64,000 bases of DNA, taken from assembly GCF_001640805.2 (NCBI RefSeq), contig NC_066838.1, positions 8,415,213 through 8,479,212 on the forward strand, in the 5' to 3' direction. This DNA is from Lates calcarifer (taxonomy: Eukaryota > Chordata > Actinopteri > Centropomidae). Under the pieces are notes generated by a model. It made no database searches and was not told the origin of the DNA. It was given only the letters and a program-made list of their open reading frames with translations. Below are positions 51,860-64,000 of the stretch, piece by piece. A program made the translations under genes and the position numbers. How positions within the stretch are numbered: position 1 is the stretch's first letter; each line of letters opens with the position of its first letter.

Positions 51860-52434
51860 TTGAGTTTAGGCTTACCACCGGAAACGGGGGATGCTACCAG
51901 AACGAACCTGGCAACCCCGCCTGCCGGTCTGATCAGTAGCTACTGAGGGGAAGATGGTGGACTTCGCGACAGCAGCGTGCTCGAAACTCCGTCCCAAACA
52001 CTTTGGAAAATATTTATTATCTCAACCTGGTATTAGATATAGATTACCCGGGGACAATCATAGATAATACTTTGTGAAAGCCGTTGAGGAAACTGACTTT
52101 TTCGCCTCCGGACAACTCTTTATTTCCAGGACTGAAGAAGGCGGAGAGTTGCGGAACGTGGTGGCGGTTGGTGTTAGGAAAGGACGCTAGGCATCATTAG
52201 CCAAAGTATAAACTCAAGTGTGAAAGAAGGGGGAATTCCTGGAGCTTTTACACCCAGCTGTCGAGATAAACTACGGAGACCACTCAGCCGTCTGCTGCTG
52301 CTGTTGCCGCCTTTAAACCAAGTGTGAAATCTCTGAGGAAGCGGACTTGACAGTTGGACTAAGAGCGGGCTAACTTCAGCTAGCTAACGTCAGCTAGCTT
52401 TGTTGTGAACTGTCGGATCAAAGCGGTGCTCGAA
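51860..52434 (+). promoter_or_regulatory. ifrd2: ifrd2 promoter region and 5' leader
   Basis: G+C and CpG rise sharply compared with the spacer. GAAGATGGTGG at 51951-51960 resembles a YY1-type initiator element, which often marks transcription starts of TATA-less genes. Between the upstream frame at 51954-52067 and the ifrd2 start at 52435 there is no other ATG. The transcription start is not known. Confidence 0.55.
51954..52067 (+). CDS. Candidate upstream open reading frame in ifrd2 leader (37 codons)
   Basis: ATG in an AAGATGG context opens 37 codons ending TAA at 52065-52067, 367 bases before the ifrd2 start. It begins MVDFATAACSKLRPK. If the transcript begins upstream of 51954 it would be translated first. 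The related gene IFRD1 is known to have a regulatory upstream frame. If transcription starts inside the YY1-like motif, the frame may be absent from most mRNA. Confidence 0.35.
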   Translation: MVDFATAACSKLRPKHFGKYLLSQPGIRYRLPGDNHR

Positions 52435-55400
52435 ATGCCACGGAGTAAAAAGGGGAAACGTGGCTCCGGTAAGCCGGGTAAGTAGCGGTAGCGGCCATGC
52501 TAAGTCGCCACCCAGCTGCTGGTAAGAAACCAGCAGGATGATTGAATATGACAACTCTGATGAAAATTATAGTCTATCCTTATTGTCATACCTTAAAGCC
52601 ATACGGCAGCAGTGGCAGACTCTCTCTGGCATATGGGGTGAACGACACAGACAGCTTGTTGCGTCTCTAACTTTAGCTTTGCCTTGTATTGCAGTCTTTC
52701 ATGCAGCGTTACATCCATGTAGTTTATTATTAGTGCTGCAGCTTAGTTAGCAGTGTGACAGTTTGGTTAAAGCCACTACGAGCTTAATGGAAGAATGTAT
52801 CCAAGAAAGCTCGATGCATGTTTTTATGATTCACTCAAGATTTCTTCCAACATCCAGGACCCTGGTTTGCTGAAGTTACACGTGTAGGTTAGTGTTAACC
52901 GTGTGTTATTTTTAGCAGCAGTGTCACGCCACATAAAAGAGGTAGGTGCTAACTATTTGAGAGTAAACCCCATGCAACAAGTGCAACAAGGTTGTCCAGT
53001 ACATTTCCAATAGTCAGATCGTTCATACGCAGCAAAGTTGCTGCTCGGGAGACGCAGCTACACATGGTTTTCTAGCAATGTACAGTAGTGGTGTGGACCA
53101 TGCATGTGCCTGTAAGGGCATTACCATATGTGCGTTACAGCCCCCTCACGTTTTATGGAGTGACGTTGCCCGGGACGCACACACGTGCTACATACACACA
53201 TTAACACAGATAGACTTTTCTGTGAAGTGTATATTTTTGCTCAAGATTAAAAACAGAGGGAGGGGTAGGGAAATAAGTCATGGACCAATGGCAGTACAAA
53301 GTCTGATATTTCTATTATATTTGCAAGTCAGTGTTAATTTTGCGCTCGCCGACTTTACTTAAAAGCTTCCTAGAATTGCATTATTGTTGATTGTGCATCA
53401 GAACTTTGCTATGTAGACTTTTATCAATAGAAAAATGGAGCTCACTTCTTATGTTTTCTTCCACATTATGGTCACTCCTGCACTTTACCTATCTATCCAT
53501 TGATTCACGTGTCCGTCCACCTTTCTTCCTCCAACTTGTACACCCTTTATTTCATCCATCTATTCATCCCTCCATCCATACGTCATCTCCAGGCTCTCTT
53601 CGTCAGGAGGTTCTTCAGCTGCAGCTGTCGGCTAAAGCGTCCCTGAAAGGTAACTCCTCTGCCCCTTGATCCTTGACCTCAGCTTCACGTCCAACTCAAA
53701 TTTTGTCCAGGAGCTCTTGAGCCTCATCACAGTGCATGCAGCAAACCCAGCAGCCACTCACATGCTTGATTACCCACCATGTGTGTTTTCCAGCTGCGCT
53801 GAAAAGTTTTAATTCTCCCCCTCATACATTATCTGTCCAGGCTGCTTACATTGTTTACTGGCTGTCTGACATTATCACAACCTCTTTGTGTTTTTGCAGG
53901 ACAGTAGCACCAAAATCACTTCATCACCGAGTTTCCTTTGTCTTTATGCATGTCATGCTTGAACAGCATAAGTTTTGAAAATTGATGGCTGTTAAAAAAA
54001 GTGATCATCACAGGACTTTAGAAATGAAGTTTATCCACTTCCCTTCTCATCCACCCAGACTTCCACTCACAGGCAGCTGCTAATGTCTAATACCCCACTT
54101 CTGAGTGTGCTCTCATTGTGCCATTCATTTGTTTGAAATATTTTCAGCTATCCAACCTCTTTTTCTTATGTGCACTGACACCAGCTGAGTTTAGACTCAT
54201 TGCTTCCTGCAGGGACTGTGTTCCCTCTCACCTGTGCATGTGTATGTAAAGTCTTGCCAGTGTGACATTCTTCATATTTAGATTTTTTGTTTTGATTCAC
54301 ATAAGTGATGTTTTGTTTTGACTGATTGACTTCTAAATTAAAATCTGCAACTTTTTGCAACTGTCTATAGAAAAGTTGGCAGAACCTGATGTTGTATTTG
54401 TGATGTTGTTGAAATCATGACTTGACTCATTCAGGATCTCAGATTCCCAGCATTTTTCTTTTGGTCTGATTTTATAAGACAAGAGCGTGTCTGCTGCTCA
54501 GTCTTTGTTTCTCCTACTAAACATCCTACTTTTCCAAGTAAAATATTTCTTACATAATTTTCCTGCAGAACTGTTTATTATTGGAGTAATTTTATTTCCA
54601 AGACCTGTGTTTGTTCTGAAGCTTGAGGAATAATTCTAGTAGGGCTTGCAGTTCAAGAAGGCTGTTGGTTTGATCTTTACAGTGTAACATAAAAAGAAAG
54701 GGCGTCTGTGAAACTTAATGATGCCAAATTTGAATTTTATTGTCTACGTTTCCTAACTGTGGGGGCAGTATTACTTGGTTAATCCCAACACAACAAGATG
54801 AATGTAGTCTTATTTGGAGTTATGCGTCTTGCATTTATAGCCTCTACTACCAGGCCACGACTACCAGGACACAAATAGGCTCCCACTCTTTTGGCTCAGA
54901 GCTCTGATGAGTCCATCAGCAGAGCCTCTTTCCTCATCAGAGACTGACTGACTGCTGGAGTTGTGACTGATTGCTATGTAAGCATAAAGTAGCAAAGTGG
55001 AGATGACACGTGAGTCGTGGCAGGGAGCTCACACTTCAGATAACTGAGCTGTATGTGGGCAGGCCTGCGTGGGAAGGTGCTGTATGTGTGTGTGCGTGTG
55101 CAGGGGAATAACTTGCAAAGTGGCCAGGAGTTCAAGGATGATGACATGGAAATTACCAGATGATACAGGCTTTCAGGGAGAGCTTTATCTCAGTAGGTTT
55201 GTGAGCGAGAGAGCCTGCATGCTGTTCTATCAAAGAAATTAGAATATTACATAAGGAAAGAGGGGTTGTCAAGGTTGCATTCAGGTCTGTCTTGTAACAA
55301 TGAAAGACTGGATTTTGCCTCAAGTTACCGTTCATTCCCTGAATTTCATGATCAGATTTTAAATGTACTTCTTGTGCTTTTTTAGCTGCACAATCACTGT

Positions 55401-58400
55401 CTGCTATGACTACAAAGTAGTCAGAGTTGTTGGTGTAAGATTATTAAAATGCGTTTTGATTATACTAGAGATGATCTTTCATGTTATCTGTCTAATAATG
55501 TTGTTATAGTCATATTAATGAAGCTCCTCTTCACTGTGTAACTGCTTTGTAGGGAATGTGACTGCAGAAGTCTGTGTTTGTATTGTTCTCTGAACAAAGC
55601 CATTCCAGCTTTCAGATGTCAGCAGTTTTCTTCCCAAAACAACTTTTATGATTTCCAAGTCAGACTTGAGGCTTTACTTTATATTGCTAGCTTAGCACTA
55701 TAAGCTCTCACACACCCAGTTTTACAACTGACTATGTCATGTACTGACATTGATGAAGGTATGGTAACTATTATTAGGAACAAAACCTACAACTATTGTG
55801 TCATGACTGTACAGTAGAGTTTGGCCTTGAGCAATTATCAAGCTGTTATCCAGTCAGCTAAACTGTAAAATATTTCACAAGCAGCAGCCAACAGTAAGAG
55901 GTGCAAAGTTAAAGGAACAATTCCTGAACATTAGATGAACAAAAGTTACTGCTACTGTCACCATTTTACCAAGCAGTAGCAATTGCAGCAGAATAGAGAA
56001 GCTTTTAAATGATAGTCTGGGTCGTAGTGGTACATTTGTCAGCTGCAGCAGAAATTCAGCAGATATCTTTCCCTTGAGTGTGTCACTTTTGTAGTGTGAA
56101 GACAGAATAGATCTAACAATGATGAATCACAACTGGGTCTGCAGCAAGTCAAATGGTTGAACTTTAGCCCACTTTACTCAGTTTCAGTTTACACATTCTC
56201 AGCTCAAATAGACTGTTGGATCCAGTTATTCCTTTGGTTGCATTTAGATTCCTCTCTGGGATTTTTGTATTACCTAAGCACAGGCTGAAACAACCAGACA
56301 ATATCAGAAATGTGATGCTGGAGTTCATATTTACTGTATATTTGTTGTAATGCAATGAGCTTGTATCTCTTTCATTGAGAAATTGACAACCACAACCTCC
56401 ATGCCTGATTGCAGAACACTAACAGTGACCTTTGGGTTACCCCGACTGTACTGTTTGACCTGAGCATGAACACACACATGCACACAGTCTGACCATTCTG
56501 GATCGTACACACTGAATGAATGAATAAATGGATGGTCACTCTGGTCTCCAGTAATCCCATCCAACAGTAGAAAGTCCTGAGCCAGCAGGAACCTGAGGGT
56601 TAGCTTAGCTTAGCCTTCCTGGCTTTTACACCCTGTTCAGTTCAGACAAACTGTCCCACTCCTTTAAATACGCACAGGGCAGAGCTGTGTGGAAACATTT
56701 AAACATAAATTACCCCCGGCACCAATAAAAACATACAAGATGACGGAGAATTGCCTAATGGAAAATTCCTCTGTTATCTCTTTTTTCTTGTCATCATGTT
56801 CTGATTGAAGCCATCAGTTCCTGTGTGTGGGTGAGATGGATAATAACAAAGCTACTATAAGATGCATAAAATGGCACAGTGAATGAAATAAGTTCAAACA
56901 TATTTTTTAGCCAACCTAGTACAAAAGGTCTGATACCTTTATCTTTAGTTTGTCTTTTGCATAGTTGCAATTGTTCCTCATTTATAAATTTTAACAGTGT
57001 CTCTAGAGGTAGTTAGATGCTTTATAGAAGACTCCTAAGGCCTTTGTCTTGGCTTGAAGGTCTTGCAGAGGTTTGAAGATGAAAAATTAGGGTTTGCCAT
57101 TCATCCCTGTGTATTTGTGTGCATCAGTGTTTAAGACAAACTCAACTGGTGTACAGTTAGTTACAAAGACAGCTGGGCAGAGGAAGCCATACAGTCAGCT
57201 TCTTCAAACCAGCTATTATTCACTGTAGGGAAATGGCTACAAGCCAAACTCTGGTTAATTTTGGCTTCCTCTTGTTGGTGTTTTTATTTCACTTTCACAA
57301 TAATCATTTTGGCATATCTTAACATTTTATAGAAATCGTTACTGGCTATTAAAATTAAGTAAAGCAAGCACATCCAATAATCAGTGTAAAGTTGAATCTG
57401 TCATCTAAATATAATACACCCCTCATATTCCTCCATTCTTCCCCGTCTCACTCTCCATCTCCCTCTTTTTCCTTCTCTAGGTATTAAAAATGGAGTGAAG
57501 GGAGAGTCGGGTGCCAGTGATGATGAGCTGACGTCTGATATTCTAAGCCACTACAGCAGCGCCAGCGAAACTGCTTCTGTGCTGGATGAGGGCACAGGTT
57601 AGTACATAAATGCTTTCTTCATACACTGTTATGGCCAAGTTGCTACTTATGCACCCCAAAGGAAATAAATGCAGCTCATCTTTTATAGTGTACTCGATAT
57701 TTGCGTCTTAAACTACAGCTTAAACTTGCATACAGCCACCAAAATCCATGCAAATCAACTGTGTGTATGCCAAACTCAGGGAGTGAGCAGGTGGATGAAA
57801 AGACTGCCCAGGAGGAAACAGAAGACAAACTCAAACAGTGTATAGACAACCTGATGGATAAAAGGTGAGGGGTTTCTTTATTTTCTCCTAGTCACTATCA
57901 ACAGTAAAAAGAGGGGATGTCAGGAAATCCATAACAGGAAGATAAATACAAAACGAGGAAGTGATGTTGCTGAAAAAAATGTTCCCTTCAGCACTCACCT
58001 TATTCTCCTCTCTCTTTCCTTGTCTCTCTCAGTGCTAAGACTCGCTTAGCCGCCCTGGAGTCGTTGCGACAGGCCTTCTCCTCCAGAGTGTTGTACGACT
58101 TCCTGACAGAGAGACGCCTCACCATCAGCGACTGTGTGGAAAGAAGCCTTAAAAAAGGTGAGACAGAACAGAGAAGTATGTGAGTTTAAGTTGCCAAAAC
58201 AAAGGCCTGTATTGCACCATGCTGATAGATGATAGATAACTTTCTGTATAGCAGGTTGTCATTGTTTTGCATTGACACTTTGCATGCACTACAGCTTTCT
58301 GCAGACTTGATGCATATGTATATTTAGTATACATTTACACAAGGACCATTAAGTTTTGTCTTATCATAAGTACTAGTCTCAAGGTGAAACAACAGATGAA

Positions 58401-61400
58401 GTAACAGAGAACATAAATGATCACTTTATTTCCCTTCATCATCCCTCCAGGCAGCGGAGAGGAGCAGGCAGCGGCAGCCACAGTCTTTGCCCTGCTCTGT
58501 ATCCAGCTGGGGGGTGGAGACGAGGCAGAGGAAGGTTTTAAGATGCTTCGCCCCATCCTCACTGCCATCCTGATTGACAACAGTGCCAGCATAGCTGCCC
58601 GCCAGAGTGTGAGTGATTACCTAAACCCTTACTGAAACTGCAAATTTAAGGGTTTAGGATTATCTTTAATTTCTAGAAATTCATTGTAAAAAAAAAAAAG
58701 ACAAGAAGAGCGCAAAGTGAAAAATGAAGTATACATGTTAGTTTGGACATGCATGTGAAAGTGCTGGATCAAGAATTAGTCATGTGAACTGCAGCTTAAA
58801 ACCTACAAGTTGCACAGCAGCAACAACAAATTCAGAAACTCTGAAATGCGTTTCTCCCATCCAGCTGATCTTACACTCAACTCTATTGTTGTACAAGTGA
58901 GTCATAGCTCAGACATTTACTGAAAAAAAAAATGAAAGGAAAATCCCACTTAAAAATATATTACACATCCTCTGCTTGTGTTTTTTGAGCAAATTCTATT
59001 TTAAGGTGGACTGTCCATTCAAGGGGAACTTCCCAGCCTGTCAAGGTTGCTGTTATGACATTTTAGGTGTCATAACACCCCTGTCAACTGGTGTTTTCTG
59101 CCCACTGTGTCCATTGTAGAAACAAACAGAAGATGAAAAAACACAACGCTAGGCAGTGGTCAGGGAAATCTTGAGGACCACTCCTATAGTGTAACAGTAA
59201 CAGCAGCTATTTTGGACTCTGGGTTGAGAACACATATTATAGTTATATTAGCCTTTATTTGCAACTTTAGCTAGGGATACGTTTAAATACACACATTTTT
59301 GTCCTGTTGGAGTTCTTTTGGACCTAAAAGGCTGATTAGATTTTGGAAAGAAATCTAAAAATCACAACAGGATCATGGTGTTCTTACTTAAATGATTTAA
59401 TGCTAGATAACCTCAAGTTGTGTTTGACTTTCCTTGCAGTGTGCCAGAGCTTTGGGAATGTGCTGTTATGTGTCTGCTGCTGAAGATGGAGAGGTGAGAA
59501 TATTCATAAATTTCACAGTCTTGTAGGGGGTTACTTTGACTGTTGTCCTTTATTTTTCAAGTTCAGACAGTGAAGAGCATTTCAGAGCTTTGTGGATTAG
59601 CTCAGCAATAGCTGAATTGACCATTGTGCTGTTAAACATTAGCAGTTTCTCTTCCTCATTCCTCATGAAATATTTTTGCTCTTGTTTTTCCCCTTAACAC
59701 CACTGCTAAAACCTCACAGGACTTGATCAAGTCGTTGGCCCTCCTGGAGAGCATATTCATGTCATCCTACCCCAACAGGGAGGGGACGCTGCCCACACCT
59801 AAACCTGGGAGTCCAGGCCTTCACAGCGCTGCTCTGCAGGCCTGGTCGCTGCTGGTAACCCTCTGTCCTGCATCCAGACTGACTGTGCTGCTCGATCTGT
59901 GAGTGAAACAGAATGACTCCAAAATGACTCCATGTTACCAGTTTACCATCTGTTAGTGTTTTTGTGGCACAGTATATTTTGCATGAATTGTTTTCCATTT
60001 TAAAATCGAAGAGCATCTAGGATTTTTGGGATTCATAATCACCTCCTGTGTACAAGCCTAGGATGTTCACTTCTGCTCAGTTCTGTTAAGCTTTATGGAC
60101 ATTTTAATTCAGCATGTTACACACAAAGATCACAATATTAATTAAAAAGTTATCAGCATTAACTAATTCTGTAAGTAACAGCGATTCTCTCGCTCCTTTG
60201 TCCTACCTGTAGTCACCTCCCCAAACTGAAGGCATGTCTGGAGAGCAATGACGTCAACTACAGGATTGCAGTGGGAGAGACCATCGCCCTGCTGGTGGAG
60301 CTGGGCCGAGATATTGATGAGGTAAGAACACAAACACATACAAAGCTGTGTACAAGCACACTTAGGAATTAATTAAAAGAGAGGGTTGCAAGAAAGAAAG
60401 ATCTGATGAAACTCATCATAAAACTATACCAATCCTTTTCCCATTACACCCATATGTATCTCTGTTGTTAGTGTAATATTACTGTACTACAGTTTTGCCG
60501 CGTGTGTGTGTGTGTGTGTGTATGTGTGTATAGGAATTTGAGGTTGAGGACAGTGAAAGTCTTTGTGAATGTCTGAAGAGTTTAGCCACAGACGGCAACA
60601 AACACAGAGCCAAGAATGACAGGAGAAAACAACGCTCCATCTTCAGAGAAGTGCTACATTATATAGAGGTATGTTTTATAGCTGCAAAGATAATATTTGT
60701 TATTGATGAACAGATGGTCTTTTAATTTTCAAGATGTGCACGTGCGCAGATTTCTTTTTCGTAGTAACTCGCTGAAAAGGGTTTACTCTAGTTTTCACGT
60801 CACTTTTATGGCTTTGATTTTGTAATGTTGCCTTTCTTCTTCTGCAGAATGAGGACTTCACAGAGGAAAAGATCAGGTTTGGAGTGGAGAGCGTTTACAT
60901 CGACGGCTGGATGAGGAGAAGAATCTACGATGCCTTCAAAGAGATCCTTGAATCTGGAGTCCGACACCATCTACAGGTAAGGAAACACACTGAAGCAAGT
61001 AGTGTACTAGTTGAATTTTTCACGTCTCTTGTGAGGTGTCTGCTCTCACATCTGACGTGGACACCATAAAGCAAACACCTGGAGTTGAGCAATAATACTG
61101 GTATTTGCCTGCAGAGCCAGCAGGCTGAGAGCATATGATGTAACATGAGTTTACAGCTGGTCAGCGTTTTGCACAAACAGAGTGAACACATTGGAGTGGG
61201 TGACTTCCACTGCCTCGCTGTTAGATTCATTGTGTATAAATAAACTAAACAGTAATTCAAAATCACTCCATAATTTGACATCCAGCATTTTAGCAAAATG
61301 TAACCAGTAATGGCTCATTAGAAGGGAATTTAGGTCTGTAGTTGACAACATGAGTTTACACTCATTTAATTCATTAGGTTCTTATATATATATATATAAG

Positions 61401-61907
61401 TGAATAGTGGATTTTGTAAGCTGTCATATGCATGTATTTCATTTATTGTCTGCAAAACAAAAAAATGTTGGATGCTTTTGTCCATAAACTACTGTATGTT
61501 CATGTGTGTGTATGGTTTTATTTTGGTGCAGTTCAACCCACTACTGAGAGACATCTTTGGCCTCGGCCCCCCCCTTATCCTGGACGCTACTGTCAAAGGC
61601 AACAAGATCTCACGATTTGAGAAGGTAAGAGGATCTCTTTGTCCCCTGGTTCTCACCCTACACACCAGAACAACCTGACCTTCTGTGTGATTGCATTTTT
61701 CAGTACTCATCCTGCAGTCATTCCGCATCCTTTTTGAAGCTCAAATTCAATAACTCATTTTAAGTGATTATAACCTGCCAGGTATAGAAAATGTTACAGT
61801 TGTATCTTTATCTCTTTCTTCAACAGCATCTTTTCAACTCAGCTGCCTTCAAGGCCAGGACGAAACAGAGGAACAAAGTCAGGGACAAACGGGCTGACGT
61901 CATGTGA
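52435..61907 (+). CDS. ifrd2: Interferon-related developmental regulator 2
   Basis: IFRD2 is an ARM/HEAT-repeat protein that binds idle ribosomes and represses translation during differentiation. Thirteen exons: 52435-52477, 53593-53649, 57481-57597, 57780-57864, 58033-58157, 58451-58608, 59440-59493, 59720-59898, 60213-60321, 60534-60668, 60848-60976, 61532-61624, 61827-61907; all GT-AG and in phase, 454 residues (human 442). Order of marks: basic N terminus MPRSKKGKRGSG, acidic/serine segment SDDELTSDILSHYSSASE, LESLRQAFSSRVLYDFL, EEQAAAATVFALLCIQLG, CARALGMCCYVSAAEDGE, LQAWSLLVTLCP, RIAVGETIALLVELGRDI, LATDGNKHRAKNDRRKQRS, LRDIFGLGPPLILDAT and FNSAAFKARTKQRNKVRDKR. The C terminus DKRADVM and linkage with hyal3/lsmem2 favour IFRD2 over IFRD1, whose C terminus ends differently. 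Confidence 0.94.
60502..60531 (+). repeat. (GT)n next to ifrd2 exon 10 acceptor
   Basis: About 14 GT-type units, one interrupted by A, run directly into TATAG at the acceptor of the exon that starts at 60534. Confidence 0.9.
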
Positions 61908-62646
61908 GAGAAGGACGAGGATGGAGTGAATGGATGAGTAAGCAAGGAACTCATTGGGCTTTACTGAGATGGAAACAAAACGATGCCTTCAAAGCTTCAG
62001 TTGTCAGACACACAAAGACTCAGCAAACCCCCAACAGGGCCTTTTCACTTGTGCTCTTCACCTGCAACTTAAGGCTCTAGATTTAAGATGGCCACCAATT
62101 ATTTTTAGCTCTCGTGTGCAGAGAAAATCTTGCTGAGGAACAGTTTTACTGTTCTTTCTAACAGGCATTTCACAGAAGTATTCATATTATGTGCACATAT
62201 TTTAAATGATCTTCTAATATCAGAAAGGTCTTCTTACAGAGAAAGTAAAGTACTAAGTCTCTCTGTAAGAGTCACACACTTTAGATTTACATTTAATTTG
62301 TGGAACCATCACTGAAACCCTCTTTGGTGTTGTTCGGTGTTATTTTTGATACTCAGCTCCAGCTGCTGGCCTAAGGTTTGACATTTCAGTCAGATCTTTT
62401 TTAATCCTAATTTCTGTTGCTTTTCCCTGGACGTTAACAGGTCCTGGTTAATCACTGAGGTTTCATGTTCAAGAATCAACTTTCGTATTGAGAAAAAGAG
62501 CCACCGAAATGTTCTGAAAAAAAACCTCTGTTTCTCTGGGCTAAATTATTCCTCGTTCTCCCCCTCATTCATCCTGTGTCTTTACACCCAGAGTCACTAT
62601 TTCAGCTGCCAAACCAGAAACTGACTTTACAAACAATGCAACCTAG

Positions 62647-62652
62647 AATAAA
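62647..62652 (+). promoter_or_regulatory. Candidate ifrd2 polyadenylation signal
   Basis: AATAAA about 740 bases after the stop, followed by a TG-rich stretch typical of downstream elements. A second AATAAA is at 63380-63385. Confidence 0.6.
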
Positions 62653-62689
62653 ATGTGTGTGGTGTTTGTGTGAGTGTGTTTTATTTGAA

Positions 62690-63640
62690 TTTTATTTAAC
62701 ATCATTAAGTAAAACACTTAAAAAAACAAACAAGAAGATGCCTAATTAAAAGAGTAAAATCAAAGAGTTAATATTGTCATCTTTGTATTCATATTTTTTG
62801 AGAGGAAAAATAAGTTTTAACCTTTTCTGGTGGATACTTGTATTTTACTTTCTAATTTATTAAAAGAACAGTACTGTGTGATTTTTAAGAATCTTAAAAA
62901 TGCTAAGAACTGTTTACAGACACAATTATGGGAGGAAGATAAGGTTTTTTTTTCATGTGTATTTTTAATGCGGGTTGGTGGGTCATACAATCTATCCATG
63001 TGTATGTATTGCAGACATACTGTACATAGGGATTCATGAGAAGATGTGTACTTGAATTATAAGATTGATGCATTTGAATTCTGATGAGCAGTGATAATGC
63101 ATACAGGCCACTTAACCAGAGCTGCTGATCAGAGGAGTTTTTTGGTGTTGCTGTTTTTAGTAGAGGTCAAGTTAGCGTAGCATTGGTGCTTTTAATTGTA
63201 TTCAATTTAAAAAGCATATTTACCAGCTGTGAGGATGAATATCTTGATTAAAATTTCTCACCACCTGTTGTTTTTTCTGCCGTTGACCAGGGAGCAACAG
63301 GCCTCCAACATTACAGCCTCACCAAACTGTCTTATCAGTAGTTCTGGTGTTAGGGCACAAGGGATCATGGATCAAATGAAATAAAGAGTATTTGAACACT
63401 TTTTCTGTCTCTTTTTGTAATTCCAAAAAGATACTGTGTTTCAGGACAGGGCCGGCTCTATGCAGGGGCAAGAGAGATACGGTCACTAGTAAGCAGACTG
63501 GTGGCCTAACGAGGAAGACACCTGGCTATGATTTATATATCACTGAAGTTTATCATTTCATATCCCCCCACGTGACTCACTAAACATTTACACAACTTTT
63601 CTTCTGTCTTTTGATAACCATTTTAGACTGCCCATGGACG
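62690..63640. other. Sequence downstream of ifrd2; no gene seen
   Basis: AT-rich DNA that may include an extended ifrd2 3' UTR up to about 63400. No splice-bounded coding segment or RNA motif found. Confidence 0.5.
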
Positions 63641-63649
63641 AGACCCATG

Positions 63650-64000
63650 GCCATCAAAAATATCATAGTATAATATGTGGTCAGAAATGTCAGAAAATGC
63701 CACAGTATCATAAAGCAGCTAAAATCTTGGTATAGTATGGCATAGTATAATAAGGCATAAAATGTCAAAAAATGTCATAGTTATAATAAGGTGTCAAAAA
63801 AATTCAAAAAAATGTCATAGTATAATAAGGTGTCAAAAATGGTCAAAAATGTCATAGTATAATAAGGTGTCAAAAAAATGTCATAGTATAATAAGGTGTC
63901 AAAAAATGGTCAAAAATGTCAGTCTAATAAGGTGTCAAAAATGGTCAAAAATGTCAGTCTAATAAGGTGTCAAAAATGGTCAAAAATGTCAGTCTAATAA
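63650..64000. repeat. AT-rich minisatellite, 35-38 bp unit, continuing beyond the window
   Basis: Units built on GTCATAGTATAATAAGGTG followed by TCAAAAATGGTCAAAAAT repeat to the window end. The last units have lost two bases (GTCAGTCTAATAAGG) and are identical 35-mers, whereas those before about 63900 vary, which suggests recent expansion at the right side. Confidence 0.9.

Noticed and set aside
52469..52474. Alternative ifrd2 exon 1 donor (GTAAGC)
   Set aside because: Its use would put exon 2 out of frame; the donor GTAAGT at 52478 keeps phase.

Overview
The window is nuclear DNA of a ray-finned fish, most likely a percomorph. The evidence is small exons with GT-AG introns, AT-rich introns full of CA/CT microsatellites, fish-type dispersed repeats, and proteins that follow the vertebrate orthologues closely but diverge as fish copies do. 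Six protein-coding genes and one snRNA gene can be read. Almost all long uninterrupted reading frames are noise in introns and simple repeats; the real exons were found by joining short conserved segments across splice sites.

Layout. 1-13363 is most simply intron 1 of prkar2a: a non-autonomous hAT transposon with a target-site duplication, TA and CT microsatellites, and no exon that I can see. 13364-26175 (+) holds exons 2-10 of prkar2a (type II-alpha regulatory subunit of PKA); exon 1, with the docking domain, lies upstream of the window. A diverged extra copy of the start of its last exon sits in the last intron. 28235-34408 (+) is naa80 (actin N-terminal acetyltransferase). Its start codon appears to be split by a 4.95-kb intron, and its coding exon carries two apparent one-base insertions. 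That intron contains a complete U5 snRNA gene with its own promoter. 36060-39247 (+) is hyal3 (hyaluronidase family). 40417-41990 (-) is lsmem2 (small single-pass membrane protein). 44051-50268 (+) is amt (T-protein of the glycine cleavage system). 52435-61907 (+) is ifrd2 (ribosome-binding translational regulator). 63650-64000 is the start of an AT-rich minisatellite that runs off the window.

The naa80, hyal3, lsmem2 and ifrd2 set matches the human 3p21.3 cluster and supports the gene names. prkar2a and amt also lie on human 3p21 but farther away, so the block is conserved but rearranged. The genes do not form one pathway; they share ancestry and position. The observations most worth checking are the duplicated prkar2a exon, the split naa80 start codon, the two naa80 frame breaks, the intronic U5 gene, and the UG-repeat splice acceptors in hyal3, amt and ifrd2.
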